Positions 42,607 to 53,296 of a stretch of DNA of 64,000 nucleotides are shown here, in pieces; the stretch's first letter is position 1; the number at the start of each line of letters is the position of its first letter. Position numbers and translations under genes: made by a program. Origin of the DNA: Septoria linicola (lineage: Eukaryota; Ascomycota; Dothideomycetes; Mycosphaerellales; Mycosphaerellaceae). The notes beneath the pieces are model-generated. The model saw only the letters and a list, made by a program, of their open reading frames with translations, was not told the DNA's origin and did not search any database. The stretch spans positions 2,976,001 through 3,040,000 of the forward strand of contig CP099418.1 of NCBI GenBank assembly GCA_024114885.1, given 5' to 3'.

Positions 42607-44872
42607 GTTGGCTGTAGTGTTGATTAAGTGATTAGGTGGTGGTGCTGTTGAGTTGCGTTTGTGTAAAGCAAGAAGCTGGGAATAGCGACTGTGGATTGCG
42701 AATGCAGTGAGCGAGTGATGAAAGGCCTGGAGCAGAAGTGTTTGACGTTTGAATGGAAGAGTCGTCGGTTTTGTGCATTGCTCTGCTTAGGCGTACTTAG
42801 CTTGAAACAAAGGTGGATCATTCAGGCACACGGTTCGGAGTCCGTGCGTGAGGCGCTTTTCAGGAACAGCCTTTTTCCCAAAGACCTTAAGCAATCGACA
42901 AGCTTTGCTGTATTGCTCGTCCTGCGCAAAGCTTCTGATTGACCAAATATTCATTCTTACGATTCGAACAGCTCCTTGTCCAGGATTTGTGCTGAGTACT
43001 CTTGACTGCTTTGGTGGCTCGACAAAGAATGTCTGTCTTGCGAGACGTGGCCGGGGTCGGCGTGGAGGAGAAGTGGAGCTGCACTATGCACTTTGCAGGG
43101 ATTGCGTACATCGACCAAGCAAAATGATTCGAGAATTGGTTGCCACGCAATGCCCTCCTGTTACGCGAGTCCAGCCTGTTCTCTCCTTTGTGATTCTGAC
43201 AATCTCTGTATCTGAAACGGAACACTGCAGGTTGACCAGCGGAACCAACGAAGTGCCTCGTGGCGTGCGTTTACGCGCAAGAACCACACCAACACGTTCT
43301 AGCAGTGAGCAGCCAGTGACTGTATACTTCCGCAATGTATGTGCAGAGACATGATCTTGCATCAGCTTCGCGATGTCTATGCTGAGCCACCAAGCCGTGT
43401 GTTGTAGATGACTTGGTCGTGCTCGACTCGCGAGGCGGCACAGAGAGGTGTGAATTGGCAATAAGGCTGAGACTTCGGAAGCATCTTCCAGGAGCGGCAG
43501 GATGCGAAATGTTGTGGTTCCCGGGAGCTGGTGTGACACGCAAGGCGCACCGCATGGCTTGGGGCTTCTCACTGTTGTCACAACAGAGGCGCTGAGCCAG
43601 CCATTGGCCTGAACACACTATTGCCGATTAACATCAACTGAATCAGGCGCGAGGCATTGTGCATTGCCATATGGTGCCGATTCGAACGATTGCTGGCAAG
43701 CGTCCACTTCTGCCGGCACAAGAAGCGGCGCAAACAGAGACCGAGATCTGGACCGGGTACCAGCTCCCCTGGTTTCACAGCTTTCTTGCAGAAACTGCAG
43801 ACCGAAGGAGGTCACTCCTGTTGTACTCCGATCACGTCCTCAACGTCGGGTCATCTTCTGTGCTCTCTCCGTGCCAGGAGCTAAAGGGTAGTGCCAAGTT
43901 CAGCCTTCGTCACTGCCGATCCCGACGGCATTTCCTCAACTCTGCTGCAGGACTCAATAATTAGCGCTCTTACTTGGACGTAGAGAAGCCTGACTCGCAT
44001 GAGTGACGGTAGCGTGGCGCGAATTTTGCATCAATGTCGTTCTACCAAACAAGTCGGGAATGACATGCAGAAGAAACGCGCCATTTTCCTACGCGTCTCT
44101 GAATTCGTCCTCACCAGCTACTCTACTGCACCTCCACTCTTATCAGTGCTAGAGCAATTGTGTTCTTTCTCAAGCGTGCAGTGGAAAGATTTACCACATG
44201 GTCTTGGTCATGACATAAAGAGGCAGACGAAGCGGTCGTGATCTCTAACGTTGAGCTGACACCATTATAGATGCTGCTCATCGCGAATGCATCCAAGTCC
44301 AGAAGATCAGAACTGCCTATGCCCGTACACTGAAGCCCCAAAACATGACATCGAACCTCAGGCGTCAACGGAATGCCTTATATGTGTTGTGTCATTATGG
44401 TCGGTTTACACCACCGACTAGCCCGCCTTGACGTTGCTGATAGCGAGGTCTCAATTTCTGGCTAAACCTTCACGAGTACCTCATCGCGAGAGCCGTTCGC
44501 AAACGTGGCAGACTACGAATACAAGAACACCACCTCGAGTGCGCTGCGAGTACACGCGAACTTTGAACCCACAGCGCAATGCTTAGGTTCATCTTTGCAC
44601 CGAGGGTGCCGAGCTATGCATCGCACCACGAGCGAAAGGGAAGCAATCGTCAGTCATGCCCTATCGATCTACCTCATAAGCCTGCATACTGAGTACGGCT
44701 ACTGCTTCGTATTCCTCTCTCCGCATTCACTTCTCTAGCTGGGTGATGTTGCAACGAGACTGCTTAGCCATCGGCCATAGTGGCGCTGTGCGAGTGCCAC
44801 GTATAAAGTCTGTTCGTTGTGCAGACGCTACCAATATCACAATGACCGCTGCGTAGCTTGTTATCATTGACC
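42607..44872. other. Long gene-free interval (2.3 kb)
   Basis: Two overlapping open frames on opposite strands (42848-43354 +, 168 codons; 43084-43581 -, 165 codons) show no recognisable features. No supported gene, RNA or repeat. The right end is the promoter side of the glycosidase pseudogene. Confidence 0.45.
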
Positions 44873-47800
44873 ATGGCCTTCAAGTGGCTGCCGAAGCTTG
44901 TCGTTTTTACGCTTTGCTCAAGCATTGCCAATGCACTAAACCCAGAAGACCAGACTGGAGTGTCCATCGACTATGGCACCTTCAAAGACCCTTCTAGTCT
45001 CATCCGACCCCGATTCCGATACTGGATACCAGACGCATCAGTCGACCTCAATGTCGTGGCAGAAGACTTTGCCCGAGCGAAGGAGGTCGGAATGGGCGGT
45101 TTGGAGGTATTGGGCTACTATCTGTATGGCAATTATCCAAGACAGGTTGCTGAAGGCGGGCCAGTGCCGTGGACTGGACTATCTATGGCTGGGGAACCGA
45201 GGCGTGGAAGAAGTTGCAGGATGTAGCTCTCCGAGCATCAAAAGAATTGGGATTGATCCTGGATTTTGCATTGGGACCGAATCAAGGCGCGGATGTACCT
45301 GCTCATCCAGACGATGAGGGCGTCATGTGGCAACTCCCGTTCAACACTTCCGTGCCCGTGGGAGGATTCTTTAATGATGTGCTGCCAGGATGGGGATCGG
45401 GTACATTTATATCGGCCTCGATAGGTCTCGTCACAAGTAAGGAGAATGCCACATGGAGTGCGATGCCAGCATGGCAATACCATGAGTATAACGGTACTCG
45501 CCAGACTCTTTCAACCGCCTCGCTCCAGGACGTCACCGACAAAGTCAATCAAGAGAATGGCCAGATTGAGCTACAATTCCCTTCAAGTGCTGAAGGCATT
45601 GAGTATCGACTCTTTGCATACTACCAGACAAGATCAACGTACCTTGAGCAAACTTCACCGCTGGAAGTCAACACTACGGTCGCCCAATCGATAGTGAACA
45701 GCTACGTACAAAATGGTTCCAGGGTTGTCGATCACTTTTCTGCGAAAGGCGCGCAGCTGATAGTCGACTTTTGGGAGGAACACCTCTTAGGAGGCGACAG
45801 TCGAGAATTAATCAAAGAGGTTGGCAACTTCGCCTGCGAAGATAGCATGGAGATTGGAGCAGGTGCCATTGCGTGGTGGACACCAGGGCTGCTTGACGTC
45901 TTTCGCTCGAAGACCGGATACGACTTGAACAAATATCTGCCATTGATCTTCTCCTACGACACCGAACACAACGGCCCCCTTGCCTCACCCGATCGATTCT
46001 TTACCGACAGCGACGACTTGGGACAGGCCTTTGTCAATGACTACTGGGTACACTGACCGAACTCAACAAGATATATCTCGACGTGCTCACGAACTGGAGC
46101 AAGGTGGCTCTGGAGTCGCAGTTCAGTGCACAAGTGGTCTACAATCTACCAATGGACATGCTCGCCAACATACCAGCAGTGAATGCGCCCGAATGCGAAT
46201 CGCTTGGATCTGATCATGTCATAGATGCATATCGACAATTTGCCGGTCCCGCAAACCGTAAGTTCTAATTCACCTTCCTCTCACAGATTTTGTGCAATGC
46301 AATACTAACACGGAAACATGAAGTGGCCGGCAAACGCATCATCTCCTCCGAGCTGGGAGCTCAGCGCAACGAAGTCTACTCGCAGACTCTCGCTGAGCTG
46401 ATCTGGGACACGAAACGATCTATCGCCGGCAGTGTCAACAATTTCATCTACCATGGCTTCCCATATACTGGCAGTTATCCAAACACGACCGACCTGGCCT
46501 GGTTTCTCGACATTCTCCTATCGATTCTCGAATATGCATGGCCCGCGACAACCTTACTGGGAACACCAAGGAGATTTCATGGATTGGACTGCACGAGTAC
46601 AGTGGATCGCGCAATCTGGGGTTCCAAAAATCGATCTTGCGTTTTGGTTGAAGAAGAGCGAGTTCTTCGATGTTGGCTCAGTCTACGAGGCCAACGATCT
46701 AGAAAGATCTGGCTACGGCTATGAGTATTTGAGTCCCGACAACTTTGCTCTGCCTGCCGCAAAGGTTGTTGACGGTGTTTTTGCGCCTGAGCGGCAATCT
46801 TTCAAGGCTCTGATCGTGAGAGGAAACGATACGCTTACGGTTCCTGGCGTGCAGTACCTTGTTGATTACGCTCATGCTGGCTTGCCAACCATATTTTCTG
46901 GTGGCGTTCCTCAGAACCTGTCAGGCTACAATGTCAGCGGAACTGAATTTGTTCGATCGACTCTGCCTGGTCTTGTGGATCTCGAAAATGTGCATGTCGT
47001 GCCATGGAGGGTTTAGCTGCTTCACTCCGAGAGCTGGGCATCCTTCCTCGGACGAGAGTCAACGCGGATCGCACGTGGCACACTTACTGGCGTGAGGACG
47101 CAAGCTCAAATGTCACGTAAGTGTACATCTACAATGACGCGTGGGACAGTGAGCTTGGTGAAGCAGCCTCGAGAGGTTCTGTGACATTCGAAGCTACAGC
47201 TGTGCCGTACGAGTACAATGCCTGGACTGGAGAAGTCACGCCAATTCTCGCATATCAGCAAGGTGCCATATCAACTACAATCGAGCTACAGTTGGCTGGC
47301 AACCAGACCACAGTAATCGGATTCCACCACAACGAGACTGCAAGTCAGGGAGTCAGAGCAATTGCCTTTCCTGAAGAGGTGTACAGTTCCGCGCTCAACG
47401 ATGCAGGACGCTTGAGCGTTGCCGCAGGGAACACATCAGGGACCGTACTTTTGTCCAATGGCACCACAGTGGCTCTGCATACACCTGCTGCGTCCATCCA
47501 ATTGGATCAGTGGTCCTTGATTGTCGAATCTTGGTCACCGCCCGCCGATCTCGAGGCAGATCGAACGAAAGCTTCCTTGTCAAATTCGACCTTCAAGCTG
47601 ACCGAGATTGCACCATGGAATGCCATTTCGGACAGCCTCAGGAACGTTTCCGGTCGTGGCTTCTACTCCACCACCTTCACATGGCCACCGAGCAACGGGA
47701 GCGCGGATGGTGCCATTCTCGAATTAGGCGCAATCATGAACACTGCCAGAGCTTGGGTCAACGGACATCAGTTGCCTCCGCTCGACCCGACAGACGCAAA

Positions 47801-48008
47801 GGCAGACATTGCAGACTGTCTGGTCGAAGGAGCGAATGTTGTGGAGATCGTGGTGAGCACTACCTTAGGCAATGCGTTGATACCCGTGCACGAGCAGGCA
47901 AAGTCCAGTGGAACTCTGTGGCTGGGTCCAGCACCTGTCGAGCAGGACTACGGCCTGGTGTCGAATGTCACTATTGTGCCATACTTGACCACGGTCATTG
48001 CGCTGTAG
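44873..48008 (+). pseudogene. Decayed secreted glycosidase, GH106-like (alpha-L-rhamnosidase family)
   Basis: The intact ancestor would be a secreted enzyme of about 1000 residues. A signal peptide starts at ATG 44873 (M-A-F-K-W-L-P-K-L-V-V-F). The first block contains R-P-R-F-R-Y-W-I-P-D-A, followed by G-L-E-V-L-G-Y-Y-L-Y-G, typical of this family. One normal intron remains (46258-46323, GTAAGT...ACTAAC...AAG). The frame is broken by apparent one-base losses near 45165-45172, 46046-46051 and 47005-47007, a four-base tandem duplication GACC-GACC at 46487-46494, and a TAA at 47118-47120 where the frame otherwise continues. The reading continues in good register between lesions to the stop at 48008. 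Family name is from memory of its signature blocks. Sequencing errors could explain one lesion, hardly five. Confidence 0.8.
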
Positions 48009-48152
48009 GGCACCAGACTGGCCGTGCTGACTTGGACAGGAGCACAAGGGTGGTCCATCGAGGCAGATAGCGCGTTCAGGCAGTTCGCGGAACCACCGTG
48101 ACCCTCAAGCAGTGGGTAACATGTAGCAACCGACGACCTCGTGAGGCCAGAT

Positions 48153-48953
48153 TCAATGATGTATAACTCCACCGCCCTTGCCCTTCTCCCAGCCGTGAAT
48201 GCTCTCTTCAATGTTCATCCAGTATCTCAACTTGACGGCCTCTCTTGCAGCGCCTTCCAGATCTCCTGCCCCAAACGCAGTCTCCAAGTGTGCCACGCTC
48301 TCGGCAATCCTCGTGTTGTTCTCTTCTCTGATGCCCGCCAAGTCCTCTTCTTCCTCGACGTCCTCAACAGCTTCCCTCGCCTCCATGACCTCCATCAACA
48401 GCTCAGCGTCGCCGCCGCCCGCAGCATCCAGTTTGGCGCTTTCATCCTCGACATCGATGCCTTGTTGTGCAAGTAGATACTGCGCCCTTCGCAGTGGATC
48501 TTGCAGCGTCTTGTAGGCTTCGTTTATCCTCGCGCTTAGAGCTTCTGCATGGCTTTTCCGGTTCGAAGGCGCAAGATCGGGGTGCGATTTTGCTTGGAGC
48601 TGGAGGAATTCCTTGCGCAGCTGACGAAGATCGGGCGAGAAGGCAGCATTGGGCGGAGGACCGGCGGGGAAGGTCTGCGGGAAGAAGTCGTAGTGTGTTT
48701 GGGGCGCTTGTGGGATCGGTCGTTCAGAGCTGTGGGTGCTGTTGCTGTTGCGGTAGCTCGCCGTGGTGGTGGTGAAAGGACGCGTGGAAGAGGTCGCAAA
48801 AGACGCCCGTTGCGCTTGAGATGGAGCTGTGGCTCGACATTGCGCGCATGTGAAGAGCTTCCCAGCGTGTTTCCGGGACACTTGTCGTCCTGTTGTTTCG
48901 ACCGACAGCACGCTGCTGGCATTTCGCACACTTCTGATCACTTGCGACCGCAT
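48153..48953 (-). CDS. JAC1: Mitochondrial J-protein co-chaperone Jac1/HscB
   Basis: Partners mitochondrial Hsp70 to release iron-sulfur clusters from the Isu scaffold. Single exon, 266 aa. The first ~80 residues are Ser/Thr/Arg-rich with few acids, an expected mitochondrial presequence plus linker. Residues about 85-165 are the J domain, starting T-H-Y-D-F-F and with the essential H-P-D at 124-126 (S-H-P-D-L-A). Residues about 185-255 form the HscB C-terminal three-helix bundle that binds Isu, ending in L-R-Y-W-M-N-I-E-E-S-I. Start ATG 48953 has no close competitor. A Cys pair near 36-39 recalls the extra cysteines found at the start of some HscB proteins. No anomaly seen. Confidence 0.92.
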   Translation of the reverse strand: MRSQVIRSVRNASSVLSVETTGRQVSRKHAGKLFTCAQCRATAPSQAQRASFATSSTRPFTTTTASYRNSNSTHSSERPIPQAPQTHYDFFPQTFPAGPPPNAAFSPDLRQLRKEFLQLQAKSHPDLAPSNRKSHAEALSARINEAYKTLQDPLRRAQYLLAQQGIDVEDESAKLDAAGGGDAELLMEVMEAREAVEDVEEEEDLAGIREENNTRIAESVAHLETAFGAGDLEGAAREAVKLRYWMNIEESIHGWEKGKGGGVIHH

Positions 48954-49335
48954 CCTAGATAATATGGTGCAATGTCGTAGAAGCCCAAGATGATGGTGGT
49001 GTCCTTCTCCAAGTACCTCGACACTTTTTGCCTCAATCGCGCGCGATATCGGCTTTTCTCTACGTCACCGACATAAACACAGACATGCAGCAATATGAGC
49101 GGACCAGAAATTGCAACCTGAATGGTCTCTTGTAACACCGAAGTCCTGCTGCGAACTTGGTGATTCCCTCTAACTAGTTCAACTGTGCTGCTTCTCCACT
49201 ATCTCTAGTGTCATACGTCGTCTGCCTCTCATTGCGAGGTCACTGACCAGCCATACTTGCCAAGCGCTGGTCTTTCTCTCTCCTGGAATCACCTCGCACA
49301 ATACTACCTTCATCTGTGTTCTGGACCTCGTGCCC
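48954..49335. other. Intergenic, JAC1 promoter / cytidine deaminase 3' flank
   Basis: 382 bp between two genes in the same orientation. No further feature seen. Confidence 0.5.
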
Positions 49336-50010
49336 TCACTGCGATAGCCCATTGGCAAGTTGCTCGGGTGGCAACAACTTGTCTGGTCCGAATGACATTG
49401 GCAGGAGCTGCTCCAGCGTCATCACTGTCGACTTGCCCGCCTTGTCATACATCAAAATGGGCGTATTGGGCTGTGTGAGAATCAGCAAGGCGTGTTTAAC
49501 ATGAGCAGGCTGCCTGGCGTACCTCGCAAAACTCTCTGATGAACTGTCGACACATGCCACACGGGCTCGCTGGGGGACTGATATCTGTGGCAACGGCTAT
49601 CGCTCGGATGTCTCCTAGTCGGGCGCCCTTCCATATGTCAGAATAGCATCGATAGGCTGCTGCATCACACGATGGCATCTCACATGTTGCACAACGGCCG
49701 TTCCTATGGCTGTCCGTTCGGCACAGGTGCCCACGGGATACGATGCATTCTCAACATTTGCTCCCTGCACCACCTCGCCACTCTTCAGCAGCAATGCCGC
49801 CCCGACGCGGAAATGTGAGTATGGGCCTATTGTGCAGCATCAGTGCCTGTCGACGCGCACTAAGTATTCGAACGACTACTTACAATACGCCCTTCCTTTT
49901 GCCTCAACACATGACTCTGCCAGCTTCTGCACTTCTGACTGCGACAACCCATGAATCAGAGCGGTATCGTGACGGGCGTGACCTCGCTGGTACTCTGGCG
50001 AGTCTACCAT
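49336..50010 (-). CDS. CDD1: Cytidine deaminase
   Basis: Zinc enzyme converting cytidine to uridine in pyrimidine salvage. Four exons: 50010-49884, 49826-49684, 49627-49523 and 49470-49336, with introns of 57, 56 and 52 bp, giving 169 aa. The zinc site is complete: C77-A-E79 in G-T-C-A-E-R and P-C-G-M-C with C113 and C116. The F-R-V-G-A-A-L-L and N-V-E-N-A-S-Y segments are the substrate-binding strands of the tetrameric class. The residue order across every junction matches the family, which supports the splice model. No targeting signal. The gene is divergent from the dehydrogenase gene at 50484. Confidence 0.93.
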
Positions 50011-50483
50011 CGTGAGGGGAAAGAGAAAGAAGAGGAAGTGGCCTTATCTTGGTGAGGAAGGCTTTGCTGAGGATACGCCGTGTCCCGCTGGCCGTACACT
50101 CCATCACATCACAACAGCGCACCACCTAACTAAGCAAGATGAGAATGCCATCTAGACTGCCATAGCAACAACATGACCCGATCCATGAGGCGATGCAGCC
50201 TCATTTGCACGCAGCTCGCCTATAGTCACACGTCATAGTGGAAGGTGAAAGGACAAGTACTCGTCGCTGCATTTCCGCTGACACACGGTCCACACAGTCT
50301 TATCCTTATCAGTGTGCTTCCTTCTCCGTGGAAGTGGATGCGCTGCAGCATGCATATGATAGAATTGCTGAGAGCTCATGTAGGCGCGGGTCTCGACTCG
50401 ACCCTCCAGAGTCATCCCATGTGGCTCCGAAGATCAACTCTATTTGCTCTACGTGAGCAGTGCTACATGGACAGTTGAGCAAC
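50011..50483. other. Divergent promoter region, CDD1 / SDR
   Basis: 473 bp between divergent start codons. No recognisable site or gene. Confidence 0.5.
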
Positions 50484-51447
50484 ATGGCTACTGCAAACGG
50501 ACACCAGGCACCTTCCGACGACTCATTCTCCCCATACAGATCTGATGGCAAGCTCTACGGTTTTGTGTGCATCGTCACGGGCGCAACGCAGCCAGTGGGA
50601 AGAGCAGTGGTAGCAGAACTAGCAGCTCACGGTGCAGCATGCGTATACGCTTGCTCAACCACACCGCACGAGGACTTTGCAGAATTGGAGCAAGAGGTGA
50701 ACAAGGAGTTTCCCAACACCAAGGTCATTGGGTACCCTCTGAAGCTCGCCGATGAGCAGGACACGCTCGAGCTGATAGACAATGTGCTCAACTCGTGGGG
50801 TCGATTGGATGTTTACGTGACTTCCTCTGGTCTGCTCGGCCCTGCGTCGATCACAGACACGACTCCCGCCGACGTGCACAATCTGTTCGAGGCGAATAGC
50901 ATGGTAAGTTGGAATCATGTATGTCGCGGGGATCAAATTAACACAATCGCAGGCACCGTTCTTTGCTCTCAAATATGCATCTCCAGCCATGCTCAAGACC
51001 ACCCCGAGGGGCAACTACCCCAATGCGACGCCAAAGAGCCAGGGATATGGCTCCATCATCGTGGTCTCCTCGATCGCATCTAGCACAGGCGGCTGCTGGG
51101 GTCCAGCATTCACAATGGCGTCGCACGCCGCTCTAGGCGTGGTGAGAGCTGGCGTTGCAACATTGAAGGGAACCGGTGTTCGCATCAATTGCGTCAGCCC
51201 GGGGACTATCGACATAGGCATAGACTTGGACAAGGTGGACAAGCGAGGTCTGCAGCATCAGCTGCCTCCGGCAGGGGCGCAGAGCCGAGAGAAACAGAAA
51301 GAGGCTATCGGGCTGGAGAGAGCTGGAAATCCTATGGAGGTTGCCAAAGTAGTTGGCTTTCTGGCGTCTGCCTTCTCGAGCTATGTCACTGGAGCAAACA
51401 TGATTGTCGATGGAGGAGGAAGTGTGCTATCGCCGCTCATAGTTTAA
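50484..51447 (+). CDS. Short-chain dehydrogenase-like protein with altered catalytic site
   Basis: Rossmann-fold SDR, 304 aa. Two exons: 50484-50903 and 50953-51447, with a 49-bp intron (GTAAGT...TCGCAG). The cofactor motif T32-G-A-T-Q-P-V-G39 fits T-G-x-x-x-x-x-G. The N-N-A-G motif is replaced by T-S-S-G (113-116). S179/S180 stand where the catalytic Ser lies. Where SDRs have Y-x-x-x-K, this protein reads T194-M-A-S-H198 after F193, so both the catalytic Tyr and Lys are missing. The C-terminal half is well kept (I-N-C-V-S-P-G-T and D-G-G-G). Because the frame is intact, the change looks selected rather than decay. It may bind nucleotide without catalysing or use another chemistry. Substrate unknown. 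Convergent with the next gene. Confidence 0.85.
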
Positions 51448-51672
51448 TTTGAAACTGTGTCGCCCTCCGCTAGAACGAAGCAAAGAGTATGCATGCCGAT
51501 GCAATGCAAGCCCAACATCTACTGTGATGCAAACAACGACCTCTCGGCCTATGCAATGATATCAAAATGCACGCTTGAACGCTCTCGCTCGGTACTAAGC
51601 ATGACAGCCGTTATGCCATCCGGCCATCATCAAATAGAATTCTTCTTCCGCTTTACTGGTGCGCTGACTACA

Positions 51673-52680
51673 TCAAAAAGAGCTCTTCCTCCGTTTCGCC
51701 GCTGCGACTTCGAGCCACGTCAGATACTGCGGGTTACGTGCCGGCTTGGGAGCGCGCCCAGACCTGCGAGGCTCATCTTGCAGCAACATCTCGAGCTCTT
51801 TCTCAGTCATTTCTGTATCCGTGATCGGCTGTGAAGCACTCATTTCCGCTGCAGCTTTGGTTGCTTTCCACATGCTCGAGATTCTGCGTGGTGAGGATCT
51901 AGTACTTGGCGCTGGATCTGTAGCTGTAGCTGTAGCTTTCACCCGGTTCGATGCCGGCGCCTCGAAGACCAGTTCCTCTGCGCTGGAGACTTCTGAGAGT
52001 GTGGATGTTGATATGGAAGACGAATTTGGAGCCGGACGTTTTCGAGGTCGGGGTCCGCTCGTTTCGATTTTGTCCTCACAAGTTGACGTAGTTTTCGTGG
52101 AACGATGAATCTCGGCTGCAAGGTCAGGCGATAGTGATTGCCCGTTCTTCAGGCGTTGTAACAGCTCACGTGCAAGATCGTCACTCGACCACGTATCGAG
52201 GGACGCTCTTTTTTTGTCTTGCTTCTCAAGTTTGTGAAGTCGCTGCACTAAATCCTGCACCACGGGATCTGAGTTCTGGAGAGTCGTGTTTTTCTTGTTG
52301 AGACGCTCGAGATTGCGCTTGTAGTCATCCACCTCAGATTGAATGGCTGATAGCTTGGTGGTGAGGAACGTGTGAACATCCGATTCTAGTGACTTGACTT
52401 TTGCTGCCAATGCGGTGACCTCTGGAACCGAAGCGCGCGCATCGTGTGGCTGAACATCGTTGATACCTTCTTGTGTTTTGACATGATCTTCGATGGTCTT
52501 CAAGCGAAAGCGCAAATTCTTAGGCAGTCTCTGCTCAACGGTCTGAACCCGTACATCGATCTTATCATAGCCACTCTCGAGACTCTCGAGAGTGTCCTTG
52601 ATTTGCCGTCGAAGGGCTGTTTCGAGCTCCCCGAAGGCCTCGTGGTCTTGGTAGTTCGGGGAGACACTGCTAGCAATCAT
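51673..52680 (-). CDS. Coiled-coil protein of unknown function
   Basis: The ATG at 52680 gives 335 aa; the open frame extends further upstream to about 52800, so the true start or an upstream exon is uncertain. The N-terminal half (about residues 20-160) is a charged helical region with heptad-like leucine spacing, consistent with coiled coil. The second half is Ser/Thr/Pro-rich with basic patches (R-P-R-K-R-P, A-K-R-R-K-S), suggesting nuclear localisation. A short conserved-looking end reads R-R-S-G-R-A-P-K-P then Y-L-T-W-L-E-V. I do not recognise the family. No signal peptide or membrane helix. Confidence 0.65.
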   Translation of the reverse strand: MIASSVSPNYQDHEAFGELETALRRQIKDTLESLESGYDKIDVRVQTVEQRLPKNLRFRLKTIEDHVKTQEGINDVQPHDARASVPEVTALAAKVKSLESDVHTFLTTKLSAIQSEVDDYKRNLERLNKKNTTLQNSDPVVQDLVQRLHKLEKQDKKRASLDTWSSDDLARELLQRLKNGQSLSPDLAAEIHRSTKTTSTCEDKIETSGPRPRKRPAPNSSSISTSTLSEVSSAEELVFEAPASNRVKATATATDPAPSTRSSPRRISSMWKATKAAAEMSASQPITDTEMTEKELEMLLQDEPRRSGRAPKPARNPQYLTWLEVAAAKRRKSSF

Positions 52681-53296
52681 ATTGCCATGCGAGTCATGCG
52701 CCACCCGTCTGATCTCAAGCAGCTCTTGGTGGGCACAGTTCGGCTCGCGTGTAAGAAAGCAGTTGGAAGCTCTTGTGCTTGGTTTTGTGCTTGTGCTGAC
52801 GGGCGAGGTTCAGATTTCAAATCCCAAGGTCTGCGTTTCTGGTAGCGATGGTTGTATTGATCGTTCAGCACTACTGACAGCAACTCCCAACTTGTGGTGT
52901 TTAGGACAATAGCTTTGTTCAAAGGAAAGGACGAGGTTGGAAGCGGCACAGAAACGGCAATGCGTTCATAGCTTTGCCGATTGTCTCGCGACTTTTACCC
53001 GCATTAGTCGCTGTGCCGCATCGTATCAATATTGCTCAAACACTCATTTGCAGTTACTATGTTCATGTATCGCAAACACCTGTCGACTATGCTCGTGCTC
53101 GCTCGAAAAAGCACTGCTGCAGACGCAGGTAGTTGCAGGTCAAAACCATACTGCTGTGTACGCTTGTTCCACAGGATGCTATTCGCTATGCATTTTTCTT
53201 TACCCATCATGCCATTAACATTCGTGCCGATCATTCATGTACAGTTCGTTCTCTCTTGTTTCATGAGAATGCTCAATGAGCTAGAGGGATGGAGGA
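52681..53296. other. Intergenic between the coiled-coil gene and the wall-protein gene
   Basis: 616 bp. The first part may hold an unrecognised 5' exon of the coiled-coil gene; one minus-strand frame is open from 52949 to 52677 but lacks an ATG start. Nothing else seen. Confidence 0.4.

Noticed and set aside
42848..43581. Overlapping 168- and 165-codon frames on opposite strands
   Set aside because: No domain, signal peptide or splice pattern; the two frames overlap each other and neither is favoured.
47117..47149. Possible intron starting GTAAGT and ending GACAG across the TAA
   Set aside because: It would be only 33 nt and would remove a coding segment (Y-I-Y-N-D-A-W) that belongs to the protein pattern; a nonsense change is simpler.
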